Shown here: one piece after another, positions 45,033 through 55,155 of the stretch | How positions within the stretch are numbered: position 1 is the first letter of the stretch | Layout: every line of letters begins with the position of its first letter | Assembly: GCA_031291235.1 (NCBI GenBank) | Contig: JARLJL010000022.1 | Coordinates: 62,001-126,000, forward strand | Direction of reading: 5' to 3' | Source: Sulfuriferula sp. | GTDB taxonomy: Bacteria; Pseudomonadota; Gammaproteobacteria; Burkholderiales; Sulfuriferulaceae | Length of the DNA: 64,000 bases | Program-made: the position numbers and the translations under genes | Notes under the pieces: model-generated | The model's input: only the letters and a program-made list of their open reading frames with translations | What the model was told of the DNA's origin: nothing | The model's database searches: none

Positions 45033-45728
45033 ATGGAAAACGGATGTCTGGTATCGACGCGCTGGCATGTGACCGACAGGATAGTCGATGAGGCGCTGGA
45101 TCTGGTAGCTCAGTTTGCCGAGCATGCATTGCGTGAGCGTGGCGCGTTTCATCTGGTGCTGGCTGGCGGCAATACGCCGCGTGCGTTATATCGGCGATTG
45201 GCTACGCTGGAAACGGACTGGTCGAACTGGCATATCTGGTTTGGCGATGAGCGCTGCTTGCCGCCGGCTGATGAGGAACGCAATAGCCGTATGGCGTATA
45301 CGGCATGGTTGCAGAACAGTCCGATACCGACCGGGCAGATTCATGTGATGCATGCGGAGCTGGGCGCGGAAGCGGCGGCGGTCGAGTATGCCGGACAGTT
45401 GCGCGGGATGGGTGAATTCGATCTGGTACTGCTGGGGTTGGGTGAGGATGGGCATACTGCGAGTCTGTTTCCGGGACAGGGCAGCGAGTTTGCGATTACC
45501 GATGTGGTGGCAGTCAGAAATGCGCCCAAACCGCCTGAGGACAGGGTCAGTCTGAGCGCACGCCGTTTGAGCAATTCGAAGCATGTGTTATTTCTGGTGT
45601 CTGGGGCGGGCAAGCGCGATGCAGTTTCGGCCTGGCGGCGCGGCGAGGCGATCCCGGCGGCGGCGATATGTTCGCCCGCCGGAGTGGATGTGTTGGTGGA
45701 AGCGGTCTGTATGGAGGAATTGGCATGA
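45033..45728 (+). CDS. pgl: 6-phosphogluconolactonase
   Basis: A 231-residue enzyme of the pentose phosphate pathway (DevB/SOL type) that hydrolyses 6-phosphogluconolactone. Family marks: FHLVLAGGNTPRALYRRLA, WHIWFGDERCLPPADEERNS and GEFDLVLLGLGEDGHTASLFPG. The ATG at 45033 follows GGAGAAT. No zwf or gnd gene is adjacent in the window. Its stop overlaps the start of the DUF4139 gene by four bases. Confidence 0.92.
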   Translation: MENGCLVSTRWHVTDRIVDEALDLVAQFAEHALRERGAFHLVLAGGNTPRALYRRLATLETDWSNWHIWFGDERCLPPADEERNSRMAYTAWLQNSPIPTGQIHVMHAELGAEAAAVEYAGQLRGMGEFDLVLLGLGEDGHTASLFPGQGSEFAITDVVAVRNAPKPPEDRVSLSARRLSNSKHVLFLVSGAGKRDAVSAWRRGEAIPAAAICSPAGVDVLVEAVCMEELA

Positions 45729-47152
45729 ACTATAAATGGCTGGGAGTAGCAGGTGTGTTGTGGGCCGTGAGCGGATACGCGGCATCGCCGGAGGAAAAAA
45801 TGACGACGCTGGCAGATCAGCACGAATTGGCATTGACGATTTATAACGACGATCTGGCGCTGGTCAAGGATCAGCGTCAGGTAAATCTGGTTGCAGGCAC
45901 AAATCGGCTGGCATGGCGCGATGTGTCGGCGCGCATCCGTCCGGAAACTGCTTTGCTGCGCAGCCTCGACGATGCGAGCGGATTGCGGTTGCTGGAACAG
46001 AATTTCGATTTCGACGTCCTGACGCCGCAAAAGCTGCTGGAAAAAAATGTCGGAAACACCGTTACGGTGATCAAAACCAACCCGGTAACCGGAGCGGAGA
46101 TGCGCGAGACTGCGATCGTGCTGGCTGCGAATGCCGGGGTGGTGCTGCAATACGCCGATCGGATCGAAACAGGCGTGCCGGGACGGCTGGCGTTTGCAGC
46201 CGTGCCGGATAATTTGCGCGATCGGCCGACGCTGGTGATGACCGTGGCCGATGCCAGGGCGGGTGTTTCCAGGCTGGAATTGTCCTATTTGACGGGCGGC
46301 TTGTCCTGGCGCGCGGATTATGTCGCCGAGCTGTCTGCCAGGGAAGACAAAATGGATATCAATGGCTGGGTGACGTTGACCAACCAGAGCGGCGTCAGTT
46401 ATCCGAATGCGAAATTGCAGTTTGTCGCCGGCGATGTGAACCGGGTGCGCGAAGAGGTGCGTCCGCAAGTGCTGATGCGCGGTGCGCTGGCGCTGGCTAA
46501 GGCCGATGAGGCGCCGATGGCGCAGGAAAATCTGTTCGAATACCATTTGTACACGCTGGGCCGCTCGACGACGCTGGCCGATCAGCAGACCAAGCAAGTC
46601 GCGTTGCTGTCTGCAGCGCAGGTGCCGGTCAGGAAGTCGCTGGAATTGCATGGCGCCGAATATTATTACCAGGGCAGCTATGTCGATCTGGGGAAAAAGC
46701 TCAAGGTCGCGGTGTTTGTGGAATTCGATAATAAGGGCGCCGGTTTGGGCGTGCCGCTGCCGAAAGGCGTGATGCGTTTATACAAGAAAGACAGCGCCGG
46801 AAATGCGCAGTTTGTGGGGGAGGATACGATCGACCATACGGCGAAAAACGATACGGTACGTCTGAAGCTGGGCGAAGCATTCGATGTCTACGCGGAAAAA
46901 AAGCAGACCGATTTTCAGAAGATCAGCGGCGGACGCAATTATACTTATGAGTCCGCTTACCAGATCACCGTGAATAACGCCAAATCCGAAGCCGTAACGG
47001 TGAAGGTGTTTGAACCCATTCCGGGCGACTGGCAGATCATCAGCGAATCGGCGGCACATACCAAGCCGGCTGCCGGTACGGCCTTGTGGCAATTGCGTAT
47101 ACCCGCAGAAGGCAGCACAGTATTGACTTACCGGGTGCGGGTGAAGCTGTAA
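45725..47152 (+). CDS. Exported DUF4139 protein
   Basis: A 475-residue protein with a signal peptide (cleavage near GYAASP). The body matches the DUF4139/mucoidy-inhibitor-like family: LTIYNDDLALVKDQRQV near the start, LSYLTGGLSWRADYVAEL, WVTLTNQSGVSYPNAKLQ and the C-terminal ANG-like tail. No catalytic motif is known and the cellular role is open. The coding start follows GGAGGAATTGGC. It is translationally coupled to pgl, which may be coincidental. Confidence 0.85.
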   Translation: MNYKWLGVAGVLWAVSGYAASPEEKMTTLADQHELALTIYNDDLALVKDQRQVNLVAGTNRLAWRDVSARIRPETALLRSLDDASGLRLLEQNFDFDVLTPQKLLEKNVGNTVTVIKTNPVTGAEMRETAIVLAANAGVVLQYADRIETGVPGRLAFAAVPDNLRDRPTLVMTVADARAGVSRLELSYLTGGLSWRADYVAELSAREDKMDINGWVTLTNQSGVSYPNAKLQFVAGDVNRVREEVRPQVLMRGALALAKADEAPMAQENLFEYHLYTLGRSTTLADQQTKQVALLSAAQVPVRKSLELHGAEYYYQGSYVDLGKKLKVAVFVEFDNKGAGLGVPLPKGVMRLYKKDSAGNAQFVGEDTIDHTAKNDTVRLKLGEAFDVYAEKKQTDFQKISGGRNYTYESAYQITVNNAKSEAVTVKVFEPIPGDWQIISESAAHTKPAAGTALWQLRIPAEGSTVLTYRVRVKL

Positions 47153-47174
47153 GGCAGGGCGGCTATCAGGGCGG

Positions 47175-47861
47175 TCAGGATTGCATGCCCGGTATAGCCG
47201 ACATGACCGGCGCATGCGCAGTGTTGCGTTCCGAGCGCTGTACCCACCAGTTGCGCAGCGCGATCAACAGGCCCAGGCCGAAGAATGCGCCCGGCGGCAA
47301 GATGGCGATCAGGAATCCGTTGTAGTTGGGAATGACATGAATCACCCAGGCTTTGGCGGTCGCGCCGAAGGCCAGATCGATGCCTGACAATAAAGTGCCT
47401 TTGCCGATCAGTTCACGCAACGCTCCCAGCAGCGTGAGTACCAGTGTGACGCCCATGCCCATCATAAAGCCGTCCAGCATCGCCGGAAATATCGGGTTTT
47501 TGGCGGCAAATGCTTCGGTACGTGCCAGTACGATGCAATTGGTGACGATGAGCGGTACGAATATGCCCAGCACCAGATAGAGCGGATGAATAAATGCATT
47601 CATCGCCATGTCTATTACCGTGACCAGTGCGGCAATAATCAGTATGAATACCGGGATGCGGATTTCGTGCGTTACCCAGTCGCGGATGGCGGATACCGCG
47701 CCATTGCTGAAGGCCATCACCAGCGTGGTGGCGATACCCAGGCCGATGGCGTTGACCATGTTATTGCTGATCGCCAATAGCGGGCACAGACCGAGCAACT
47801 GGACGACACCCGGATTCTGTTTCCACAGGCCGTTGATGATGATCTCGCGGTACTGGCTCAT
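47175..47861 (-). CDS. rnfE: Rnf complex subunit E
   Basis: A 228-residue membrane protein with six hydrophobic helices, the paired-fold relative of RnfA. Landmarks: PGVVQLLGLCPLLAISN (with the membrane Fe-S-linked Cys), VPLIVTNCIVLARTEAFA. Rnf couples electron flow between NADH and ferredoxin to ion transport across the membrane. Last gene of rnfABCDGE on the minus strand; overlaps rnfG by four bases. Confidence 0.93.
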   Translation of the reverse strand: MSQYREIIINGLWKQNPGVVQLLGLCPLLAISNNMVNAIGLGIATTLVMAFSNGAVSAIRDWVTHEIRIPVFILIIAALVTVIDMAMNAFIHPLYLVLGIFVPLIVTNCIVLARTEAFAAKNPIFPAMLDGFMMGMGVTLVLTLLGALRELIGKGTLLSGIDLAFGATAKAWVIHVIPNYNGFLIAILPPGAFFGLGLLIALRNWWVQRSERNTAHAPVMSAIPGMQS

Positions 47862-48496
47862 GATGATGCTCCTGAATTGGCGGCGAACAATTGGTCGCGG
47901 TGTAATGCAACGTATTTTAGCGCATGATGCACGGCTTTGATAACTGCGCGCGGCGTAATGGTTGCGCCCGCCATGTAATCGAATTGACCGCCGTCCTTTT
48001 TGACCTTCCAGCCGCTGTCGTCGGGATTGCTCAGGGACTTGCCGTTGAACAGAAGTATCCAGTTGCTTTTGGCGAGCTCGATATAATCGCCCAGTCCCGG
48101 CGTTTCCTTATGCGCCACTACGCGCACGCCTGAAATCCTGCCGTCAGCGGTCACGCCGACAAGCAAGCTGATTTTGCCGCTGTAACCGTCCGGCGCGATG
48201 GCTTCGAGCACAACAGCTACCGGTGCGTTATTCATACGCGCTTGCCAGGCCAGACTGGGGCTGTCGGTGCCTAACAGCGGATCGGCAGGCAGCGTGATCT
48301 GGTTACTGAGCAAATCGTTGTTGAAACTGTCCGGCGTTAATGTCTCGGCAACCAGCTTGCGTCGCGCATTGTCTTCATTATGTTGAATTTCCAGATGCGT
48401 AATGTGATAAGTATAGGCAAGCAGGCCGGTAAATACGACAGTAAAAGCCATTAATATCGCGGCAGCTTTGGAAGCCGTACGTACCAGCGTCGTCAT
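47858..48496 (-). CDS. rnfG: Rnf complex subunit G (covalent FMN)
   Basis: A 212-residue protein with one N-terminal helix (AAILMAFTVVFTGLLAYTY) and a periplasmic FMN-binding domain. The flavinylation motif is AGATITPRAV, where Thr carries the FMN by phosphoester linkage, and DDSGWKVKKDGGQFDYM precedes it. Overlaps rnfD and rnfE by four bases each. Confidence 0.92.
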   Translation of the reverse strand: MTTLVRTASKAAAILMAFTVVFTGLLAYTYHITHLEIQHNEDNARRKLVAETLTPDSFNNDLLSNQITLPADPLLGTDSPSLAWQARMNNAPVAVVLEAIAPDGYSGKISLLVGVTADGRISGVRVVAHKETPGLGDYIELAKSNWILLFNGKSLSNPDDSGWKVKKDGGQFDYMAGATITPRAVIKAVHHALKYVALHRDQLFAANSGASS

Positions 48497-49521
48497 TTTG
48501 CGATCCCCTTATGGCCGTAAACGGGCGGCTGGGTATAGGCATCAATCAGCGGTACGGTGATATTCATCAGCAGTACGGCAAACGCAACGCCGTCGGGATA
48601 GCCGCCGAGCGCGCGGATCAGGTAGGTTAGCAGACCGATGCCGGCGCCGAAGATGAGCTTGCCTTTGGGCGTGGTGGCGCCGGATACGGGATCGGTGGCA
48701 ATGAAAAACGCACCGAGCATGGCGCCGCCGGAAGCGATGTGGAACCACGGTGTGGCGTAATGCTGCGGATTGACCATGTGAAAAATCCCCGCGATCAGCG
48801 CCAGTGCACCGAGAAAAGCGAGCGGGATGTGCCAGGTGATGATGCGTGTGAGCCATAGGTAAATGCCGCCGAGCAGGAACATCAGCACGACGATTTCGCT
48901 GCCTTGTCCGCCGATACTGCCGAAGATCGGCATTTGGCTAATATCCGCCACGCTGCGATGCAGTTGCAATTGCGTACGTAAGGTATCCAGCGGAGTGGCG
49001 GTGCTGATGGCGTCGAGCTTCCAGCCGTCGGGGAGGAGGCCGCTGAATATGTATTGGGCAGCGTCAGCCAGTCCCAAATGCTCGCCGGCAAGCGAGTAGG
49101 GTGCGGCCCAGTGTGTCATTTGTACCGGGAAGGAAATAATCAGGACTGCGTAACCAACCATCGCCGGATTGAACAGATTGTTGCCCAGACCGCCGTAAAG
49201 ATGCTTGGCGACGATGATGGCAAAGAATGTCCCGACTACGATTAGCCACCAGGGTGCGATGGACGGAATCGATAATGCCAGCAGCCAGGCAGTGACCAGT
49301 GCGCTGCCGTCCATGAGGAAAGGCCTGGCCGGCAGGCCGCGCAGTTTGACTGCGATGGTTTCCAGTACCAATGCTGTCACGCTAGCAATCGTCAGGCTGA
49401 TGAGTATCGCCGGGCCAAAATACCAGACATAGGCTGCAATGGCGGGAACCAGCGCCAGCATCACCTTGAGCATGATGACGAATACGCTGGTTTTTTCGTT
49501 AATGTAAGGGGATGAGAGCAT
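48493..49521 (-). CDS. rnfD: Rnf complex subunit D
   Basis: A 342-residue membrane protein with about ten hydrophobic helices. The covalent-FMN motif is in ATDPVSGATTPKGKL, and YGGLGNNLFNPAMVGYA and GGYPDGVAFAVLLMN are family landmarks. It forms part of the ion channel of the Rnf pump. It follows rnfC by seven bases. Confidence 0.93.
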   Translation of the reverse strand: MLSSPYINEKTSVFVIMLKVMLALVPAIAAYVWYFGPAILISLTIASVTALVLETIAVKLRGLPARPFLMDGSALVTAWLLALSIPSIAPWWLIVVGTFFAIIVAKHLYGGLGNNLFNPAMVGYAVLIISFPVQMTHWAAPYSLAGEHLGLADAAQYIFSGLLPDGWKLDAISTATPLDTLRTQLQLHRSVADISQMPIFGSIGGQGSEIVVLMFLLGGIYLWLTRIITWHIPLAFLGALALIAGIFHMVNPQHYATPWFHIASGGAMLGAFFIATDPVSGATTPKGKLIFGAGIGLLTYLIRALGGYPDGVAFAVLLMNITVPLIDAYTQPPVYGHKGIAK

Positions 49522-49528
49522 ATGGGTA

Positions 49529-51088
49529 TTATTCTGTAGGTGTCGCGACTGTGTCGTCGGCAGCTTTGGCTGCCTTGGCGCGTTCGATGGCGGCCTGGAT
49601 CGCCGCTTTTTTGACGACGGTAGCCGGGTCGTCGGTTGCGGCGTCGGCGGCTGGTTTGGCTGCGGCTTTCTGCGCCAGTTTCTCGGCGCGTTCCTGTTTT
49701 TCCCGTTCGATACGCGCTATACGCGATTCATGGCGTTCGCGTGCATGATCTGCGGCTTGTTGATCCTTTTGCTTGGCCGAGATTTCGCTCTTGGCGTAGC
49801 GATAGTATTGCACCAGCGGTATATGGCTGGGGCAGACATAGCTGCAGCAACCGCACTCTATGCAGTCGAATAGCTGGTACTTTTCGGCACGGTCGAAATT
49901 CTTGCTGCGGGTAAACCACAATAATTCCTGCGGCTGCAAATCTGCCGGGCAAGCATCAGCACAACGTGTGCAGCGTATGCACGGCATTGCCGGCGGAGGC
50001 GGCGGGAACAGTTTGGCAGATTTGACCAGTATGCAGTTGGTAGCTTTGACCACTGGGACGTCGGTACGGGCAAGCTCTATGCCCATCATCGGCCCGCCCA
50101 TCAGATGCCCGGTAACCGTATCGGCATGCTTGCCGGCAAGTGCGATCAATTCGTCTATCGGGGTGCCGATCAGGACTTCGAAGTTGCGCGGCTGGCCGAC
50201 ATTGCCGGTAACCGTGACAACGCGGGAGATCAGCGGCTCGCCGAGGTTGACGGCGCGGTGTATCGCCAGTGCCGTGCCGACGTTGAAAGTTGCTACGCCG
50301 ACATCGGTCGAGCGTCCGCCGGAAGGTACTTCCTTGCCGGTGACAGTCTTGATCATCTGCTTGGCGCCGCCGCCGGGGTAGAGCGTGGGGATGGTGACGA
50401 TTTCCACCGGGAAGTCGCATTGCGCGGCTGCCTGCTGCATGGCGGCTATGGCTTGCGGTTTGTTGTCTTCGATACCGACCAGTACCGTTTCCGCCCGCAG
50501 CATGAAGCGCATGACGGTCGCCCCCTGCATGATTTCTGCAGCGTGCTCGCGCATGGTCATATCGTCGCAGGTGATCCAGGGTTCGCATTCGCCGCCGTTA
50601 AGCAGCAGGGTTTGCACCTTTTGCGGCACGCCGGGGTTGAGCTTGATAAAAGTCGGAAACACCGCACCGCCCAATCCTGCTATGCCCATATCGCGCAGCC
50701 GGTTGCGCAATGCGCTCGCGTTCATGTTGCGATAGTCGGTCGGATTGCGTTCTATCCACCGGTCTTCGCCATCGGCTGCGATATGAATGCAGAGATCGCT
50801 TAAGCCCGAGGGATGCGGAACGGGATGCAGGTCTATGGCTGTGACTACACCGGATGTCGGTGCGTGTGCGGCAACGGAGATGTAGCCTTCGGCTGCGGCG
50901 ATCATTTGCCCTTTCAGCACGCGATCGCCGACTGCTACGCAGGGTTTGGCGGGTTGCCCGATGTGCTGGCGTACCGGCACGATCACATGGGCAGGGACAG
51001 GTGCGACAGCTATTGCGTGCTGCGTAGAAATTTGCTTGTTTTCTTCGGGATGTACGCCGCCGTGGAATGAGTAAATTTGACGTGTCAT
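49529..51088 (-). CDS. rnfC: Rnf complex subunit C
   Basis: A 519-residue NADH-binding Fe-S flavoprotein subunit. An N-terminal barrel-like domain ([10 protein letters not shown]), a Rossmann-type FMN/NADH part ([31 protein letters not shown]) and two [4Fe-4S] motifs, [15 protein letters not shown] and [17 protein letters not shown]. The last 70 residues are an Ala/Lys-rich coiled tail of variable kind. I use ATG 51088, overlapping the rnfB stop; the frame runs to 51169 without family support. Confidence 0.92.
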   Translation of the reverse strand: MTRQIYSFHGGVHPEENKQISTQHAIAVAPVPAHVIVPVRQHIGQPAKPCVAVGDRVLKGQMIAAAEGYISVAAHAPTSGVVTAIDLHPVPHPSGLSDLCIHIAADGEDRWIERNPTDYRNMNASALRNRLRDMGIAGLGGAVFPTFIKLNPGVPQKVQTLLLNGGECEPWITCDDMTMREHAAEIMQGATVMRFMLRAETVLVGIEDNKPQAIAAMQQAAAQCDFPVEIVTIPTLYPGGGAKQMIKTVTGKEVPSGGRSTDVGVATFNVGTALAIHRAVNLGEPLISRVVTVTGNVGQPRNFEVLIGTPIDELIALAGKHADTVTGHLMGGPMMGIELARTDVPVVKATNCILVKSAKLFPPPPPAMPCIRCTRCADACPADLQPQELLWFTRSKNFDRAEKYQLFDCIECGCCSYVCPSHIPLVQYYRYAKSEISAKQKDQQAADHARERHESRIARIEREKQERAEKLAQKAAAKPAADAATDDPATVVKKAAIQAAIERAKAAKAADDTVATPTE

Positions 51089-51636
51089 GCTGCCGGCTTC
51101 AATCTGATCACGGGGTATTTCCATTTCCAGGTAGTTACGTTTTCCGTTAATGCCTCCATGCTGATGCAATCAACAGGGCAGGGCGCAATGCACAGTTCGC
51201 AACCGGTACATTCGCTGGCGATAACTGTGTGCATCTGTTTGGCGGCACCGAGTATGGCATCTACCGGACAAGCCTGTATGCATAAGGTACAGCCGATGCA
51301 AACGGCCTCGTCGATAATGGCGACCGACTTGGGTTTGGGTTCGCCATGCTCGGCGTTCAACGGTTTGAATTCGACACCCAGCAGATCGGCAAGCTTGCGT
51401 ATGCCGTCTTCGCCGCCGGGCGGACACTGGTTGATTTCGGCTGCGCCTGACGCTATTGCCTCCGCATAGGGCTTGCAGCCGGGAAAGCCGCATTGACCGC
51501 ATTGTGTTTGCGGCAGTATGGCATCGATTTTCTCGACGATGGGATCTTCCTGAACCTTGAATTTGACTGCGGCGAAACCCAATGCTGCACCCAGAAACAC
51601 AGCCAGACCCGACATGACCAGAATGGCAGCTAACAC
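51085..51636 (-). CDS. rnfB: Rnf complex subunit B (ferredoxin)
   Basis: A 183-residue protein: one membrane helix at the start, an Fe-S motif [16 protein letters not shown], then two [4Fe-4S] ferredoxin motifs [16 protein letters not shown] and [16 protein letters not shown]. It passes electrons between ferredoxin and the membrane subunits. Overlaps rnfC by four bases and follows rnfA by one base. Confidence 0.93.
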   Translation of the reverse strand: MLAAILVMSGLAVFLGAALGFAAVKFKVQEDPIVEKIDAILPQTQCGQCGFPGCKPYAEAIASGAAEINQCPPGGEDGIRKLADLLGVEFKPLNAEHGEPKPKSVAIIDEAVCIGCTLCIQACPVDAILGAAKQMHTVIASECTGCELCIAPCPVDCISMEALTENVTTWKWKYPVIRLKPAA

Positions 51637-51637
51637 C

Positions 51638-52219
51638 CTATTTCACCATTCCGGCAAAGCCCATAAATGCCAGGCTCATCAGCCCGGCGGTAATCATCGC
51701 AATGCTGGTGCCGCGAAATGCGACAGGGATGTCGGCGCCGTCCAGACGTTCGCGCAGTCCTGCAAACAGGATCAGCACCATGGAGAAGCCCACCGCGCCG
51801 CCAAAGCCGAAAAACAGCGATTGCACGAAGTTATGCTGCGCCTGGACGTTGAGCAGGGGGATGCCCAGCACGGCGCAATTGGTGGTGATTAGCGGCAAAT
51901 AAATACCCAGTACGCGGAATAGTACCGGGCTGGTTTTACGCACAAACATTTCGGTGAAACCGACGATGCCTGCAATCACGACGATGAACGACAAGGTGCG
52001 CAAATAACTTAAATCGGTGCCGAGCAGGTATTGATTGATCAGGTAGCTGGTGCCGGAGCCTAGCGTCAGCACGAAAGTGGTTGCCGCACCCATGCCGACG
52101 GCTGTTTCCAGACTCTTGGAAACGCCCATGAAGGGGCACAGCCCGAGTATTTTCGCCATGATGATGTTGTTGACGAAAACCGTGCCGACCAAAATCAATA
52201 AATAGCTCTGGATGTCCAT
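51638..52219 (-). CDS. rnfA: Rnf complex subunit A
   Basis: A 193-residue membrane protein with six hydrophobic helices and the landmark [18 protein letters not shown]. First gene of the rnfABCDGE operon, which is complete and in the standard order. No nth or rnfH gene accompanies it here. Confidence 0.93.
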   Translation of the reverse strand: MDIQSYLLILVGTVFVNNIIMAKILGLCPFMGVSKSLETAVGMGAATTFVLTLGSGTSYLINQYLLGTDLSYLRTLSFIVVIAGIVGFTEMFVRKTSPVLFRVLGIYLPLITTNCAVLGIPLLNVQAQHNFVQSLFFGFGGAVGFSMVLILFAGLRERLDGADIPVAFRGTSIAMITAGLMSLAFMGFAGMVK

Positions 52220-52292
52220 TTTATGTGAGTCAATTTGAGATATGGGATTATCCGACGCTTGGCGGTAATTTTCAACCAGATTGCAGGAATAG

Positions 52293-54086
52293 TTATAAGC
52301 CTTGATAGTCTATTGAAGGATAGCTGACATAAGGCTGACTAGATAATTCCGAATTCGGGATTGAGGGGGGTGAAAATACCGTTTGTTCCGTTCCGGGCAG
52401 GAATAATTCATCTCGTGGCGGTTCGACCGGCGGTATAAAGCTGATGTTGCGCGCAATCAATCCGGCAGTCAGTCTGACTGGCGGTAATGCGGGATGTATA
52501 TCGCTGAGCGCGCTGGAAATCTGCTTCCAGGCATCCATGGTATCGGCTGCGCTGCCTTGGGATATCCATAGCGCGATGGTGTAGTTTGCTGTAAAGCCGG
52601 CGGCATACTGATCATTGGCCACCACTGCGTAATAGTCTGTAGCGCCGGTTTCGTTTTGCAGGGTGTTCAGATCCTGCGCGGACAAAATATTATCAATGAT
52701 TGCGGCAGCTTTTGCCGACATGACATGCTGGGTTTTGTTCAAGCCTCCAACATGAAAACTGGCCGGATGATAGGCGCCGTAGGCAGCCAAAGCCTGATAA
52801 GCATTGGCAATAGCGAGCAGGGTGTCGGGTTTGCCTGCCGAATGCAGACCGAGTAGGTGCAAGCGTTTATTGTAGTCGCCGGGCAGCAGCAAGCCTGATG
52901 CGCGTAAAGCGGGTGCATTCAGCCCTGCATGCAATGCCGTGCGCACGCTTACCCAATCGTGTACGGGCGAGTTCGCCATGTAATCGGGATAGGGGGCCGT
53001 GTCGGCGACGGGAAGCGGCGCGTTGTCGAGCAGGGTCGCAGCAGTCAGCAGTTTCTGTTCTATTGCCAGCTCATAGACGAACGGTTGCAGCAGCGAGTTG
53101 CCTGCGTGCGGATCAATAACGGTATTTGCGGGATTGCCGATGTTGGCATAAGCGAGAATTTCTCCGGTATTGTTGTCCAGTACGATTGCTGCAGCCGTTG
53201 TCGCCATTGCGGATTTTTGCAAACCCGACAGGCTCACGTTTTGTATCCGCATATCCAGACTGGAGATGATGCGTTGCCCGGGCGTGTGTAGCAATTGCAG
53301 CGCAGCTTCCGGAGCGACGGCGACCGCAAATTTCACTTTTGGATGGATGGGCAACTGGTGCAGGCTCAATGCCGTGATATCGGCACAATCCGGGCGAGGC
53401 GAATGCAGCAGGGCGGCAACGCCGCAAGCGCGTTCGGCAACGATAGCGGCTTTGGCATTCGGCCCGCGCAATAGTGCGGCGAGTATGCTGGCTTCGGCAG
53501 GATTGATCGCGGCCGGCGTTTTGTTGAAAATGGCCGATGCGGCAGCATTAATGCCGTACAGATTGGAACGGAAATCGACCAGATTGAGGTAGGCCTCCAG
53601 TATCTGCGATTTGCTCCAGTGCCGCTCAAGTTGACGGGCGGCCCGGATTTGTTGCCATTTCTGTATGTAGGTGCGTCCGCCGGCATAGCGGGTGAGCGAG
53701 GGGTCGAGCAGGCCGGCAAGCTGCATGGTCAGCGTCGATGCGCCGCGATGGGTATTATGCAGCAGGTTTTCCCATGCGGCGCCGGCAATGGCGCGCCAGT
53801 CGACGCCTTCATGCTGATAGAAACGCCGGTCTTCGGAGACCAGCAAGGCGTTTTGCATCGCCGGCGACAAGTCCTGCAGGGTGACCCAGGGCAGGCGTTG
53901 CGAATCGGGGTCGAGTTGCAGGGTTTGCAAAGCTTCGCCGTTGCGGTCGAGCAGGGTTGCATAGCTTGAGCGATACTGGGCTTGTACTTTCTCGAAACTG
54001 GGTAAGCCGGCGGCGTAAGCGTGACTGCCGATGGACAGGATCAGCAGGAAAAGCGCATATCTGATTACTTTAACGCTTGTACGCAT
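52293..54086 (-). CDS. PBP1C-like peptidoglycan glycosyltransferase with degenerate transpeptidase
   Basis: A 597-residue class A penicillin-binding protein with signal/anchor helix ([16 protein letters not shown]). The glycosyltransferase domain looks active: [14 protein letters not shown] with catalytic Glu85, [11 protein letters not shown], and [14 protein letters not shown]. The transpeptidase domain follows the PbpC order but the active-site motifs are lost: SxxK reads SLLQ (331-334), SxN reads GLN (388-390) and KTG reads ETG (479-481). A polymerase-only role in cell-wall synthesis is likely. It is shorter than Escherichia coli PBP1C (770) and lacks its C-terminal domain. The start overlaps pyrD by 22 bp. 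Confidence 0.82.
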   Translation of the reverse strand: MRTSVKVIRYALFLLILSIGSHAYAAGLPSFEKVQAQYRSSYATLLDRNGEALQTLQLDPDSQRLPWVTLQDLSPAMQNALLVSEDRRFYQHEGVDWRAIAGAAWENLLHNTHRGASTLTMQLAGLLDPSLTRYAGGRTYIQKWQQIRAARQLERHWSKSQILEAYLNLVDFRSNLYGINAAASAIFNKTPAAINPAEASILAALLRGPNAKAAIVAERACGVAALLHSPRPDCADITALSLHQLPIHPKVKFAVAVAPEAALQLLHTPGQRIISSLDMRIQNVSLSGLQKSAMATTAAAIVLDNNTGEILAYANIGNPANTVIDPHAGNSLLQPFVYELAIEQKLLTAATLLDNAPLPVADTAPYPDYMANSPVHDWVSVRTALHAGLNAPALRASGLLLPGDYNKRLHLLGLHSAGKPDTLLAIANAYQALAAYGAYHPASFHVGGLNKTQHVMSAKAAAIIDNILSAQDLNTLQNETGATDYYAVVANDQYAAGFTANYTIALWISQGSAADTMDAWKQISSALSDIHPALPPVRLTAGLIARNISFIPPVEPPRDELFLPGTEQTVFSPPSIPNSELSSQPYVSYPSIDYQGL

Positions 54087-55075
54087 TCTCGAATGAGTGC
54101 TGGGCCGCGATAAATCAATCCGGTATAAATTTGTATCAGACTGGCGCCGGCGTTTATTTTTTCCAGTGCGTGCTGCCCCTGCATGATGCCGCCGACGCCG
54201 ATAATGGGTACTTCGCCTGCCAAAGCGGTGGCCAGCCGGGCAACGATGCGGGTCGATGCCGCGCGTACCGGCGCACCCGATAAACCGCCGGCTTCATCGC
54301 CGTGCGGCAATGCGTTAACGCCACGGCGCGACAGGGTGGTGTTGGTGGCGATGACGGCGTCGAAACGATGCTGTTTGAGCTGGTGCGCGATATCGAGCAG
54401 CTGTGTGTCGTCCAGGTCGGGCGCGATTTTGAGCGCGATCGGCACATAGCGGTCATGCTGGTCGGCGAGCCGCGTCTGTTCGTTTTTCAGTTTGCCGAGC
54501 AAATCCGACAGGGCGGCAGCGGATTGCAGGTCGCGCAGGTTCTTGGTGTTGGGGGAGGAAATATTGACTGTTACATAACTGGCGTGGGGGTAGACCGCAG
54601 TCAGGCAAGTCAGATAATCTTCCGCTGCGCGCTCTATCGGCGTATCGAAATTTTTGCCGATATTGATGCCCAGTATGCCTTGGTAACGGGCATTCTGTAC
54701 ATTGCGCACGAGCTGCTGCACGCCGTTATTGTTGAATCCCATGCGATTGATGATGGCTTGGGCCTTGGGGATGCGAAACAGGCGAGGTTTGGGATTGCCC
54801 GGCTGCGGGCGCGGGGTGACAGTGCCGATTTCGATGGAGCCGAAACCCAGGGCGGCCAGCGCATCAATGCAGTCGCCGTTTTTATCCAGTCCGGCGGCAA
54901 GACCGACTGCATTCGGGAAGCGGATGCCCATTACCTCCACAGGTTTCCCGGCAACAGGGCGGGCAATGAGCGGAATCAATCCGAGCTTGTGAGCGATATT
55001 TAATGCGGTCAGTCCGGCATGATGTGCCTTTTCGGCATCCAGCTGGAAAAACAGGGGGCGAAGTAATGAGTACAT
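54065..55075 (-). CDS. pyrD: Dihydroorotate dehydrogenase (quinone), class 2
   Basis: A 336-residue FMN enzyme of pyrimidine synthesis. Class-2 features: an N-terminal membrane-associating helix ([19 protein letters not shown]), [20 protein letters not shown], the catalytic Ser region [14 protein letters not shown] and [27 protein letters not shown]-like phosphate site. It oxidises dihydroorotate to orotate with quinone as acceptor. A terminator separates it from the pdh operon upstream. Confidence 0.94.
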   Translation of the reverse strand: MYSLLRPLFFQLDAEKAHHAGLTALNIAHKLGLIPLIARPVAGKPVEVMGIRFPNAVGLAAGLDKNGDCIDALAALGFGSIEIGTVTPRPQPGNPKPRLFRIPKAQAIINRMGFNNNGVQQLVRNVQNARYQGILGINIGKNFDTPIERAAEDYLTCLTAVYPHASYVTVNISSPNTKNLRDLQSAAALSDLLGKLKNEQTRLADQHDRYVPIALKIAPDLDDTQLLDIAHQLKQHRFDAVIATNTTLSRRGVNALPHGDEAGGLSGAPVRAASTRIVARLATALAGEVPIIGVGGIMQGQHALEKINAGASLIQIYTGLIYRGPALIRECVQALK

Positions 55076-55103
55076 CAGGTTATTCTAGCTTATGACCGTT
55101 AAA

Positions 55104-55137
55104 ATAAAAATCGCCATGGCAACATGGCGATTTTTAT
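55104..55137. terminator. Strong bidirectional terminator after the pdh operon
   Basis: ATCGCCATG-GCAA-CATGGCGAT forms a nine-pair stem with A-run on one side and T-run on the other (55106-55135). On the minus strand it ends transcription of the pyruvate dehydrogenase operon before pyrD. Confidence 0.9.
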
Positions 55138-55155
55138 TGTTGCATTAAATACTGT

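Noticed and set aside
45341-46651. 436-codon minus-strand open frame
   Set aside because: Antisense to pgl and the DUF4139 gene, Arg/Gln/His-rich shadow composition.
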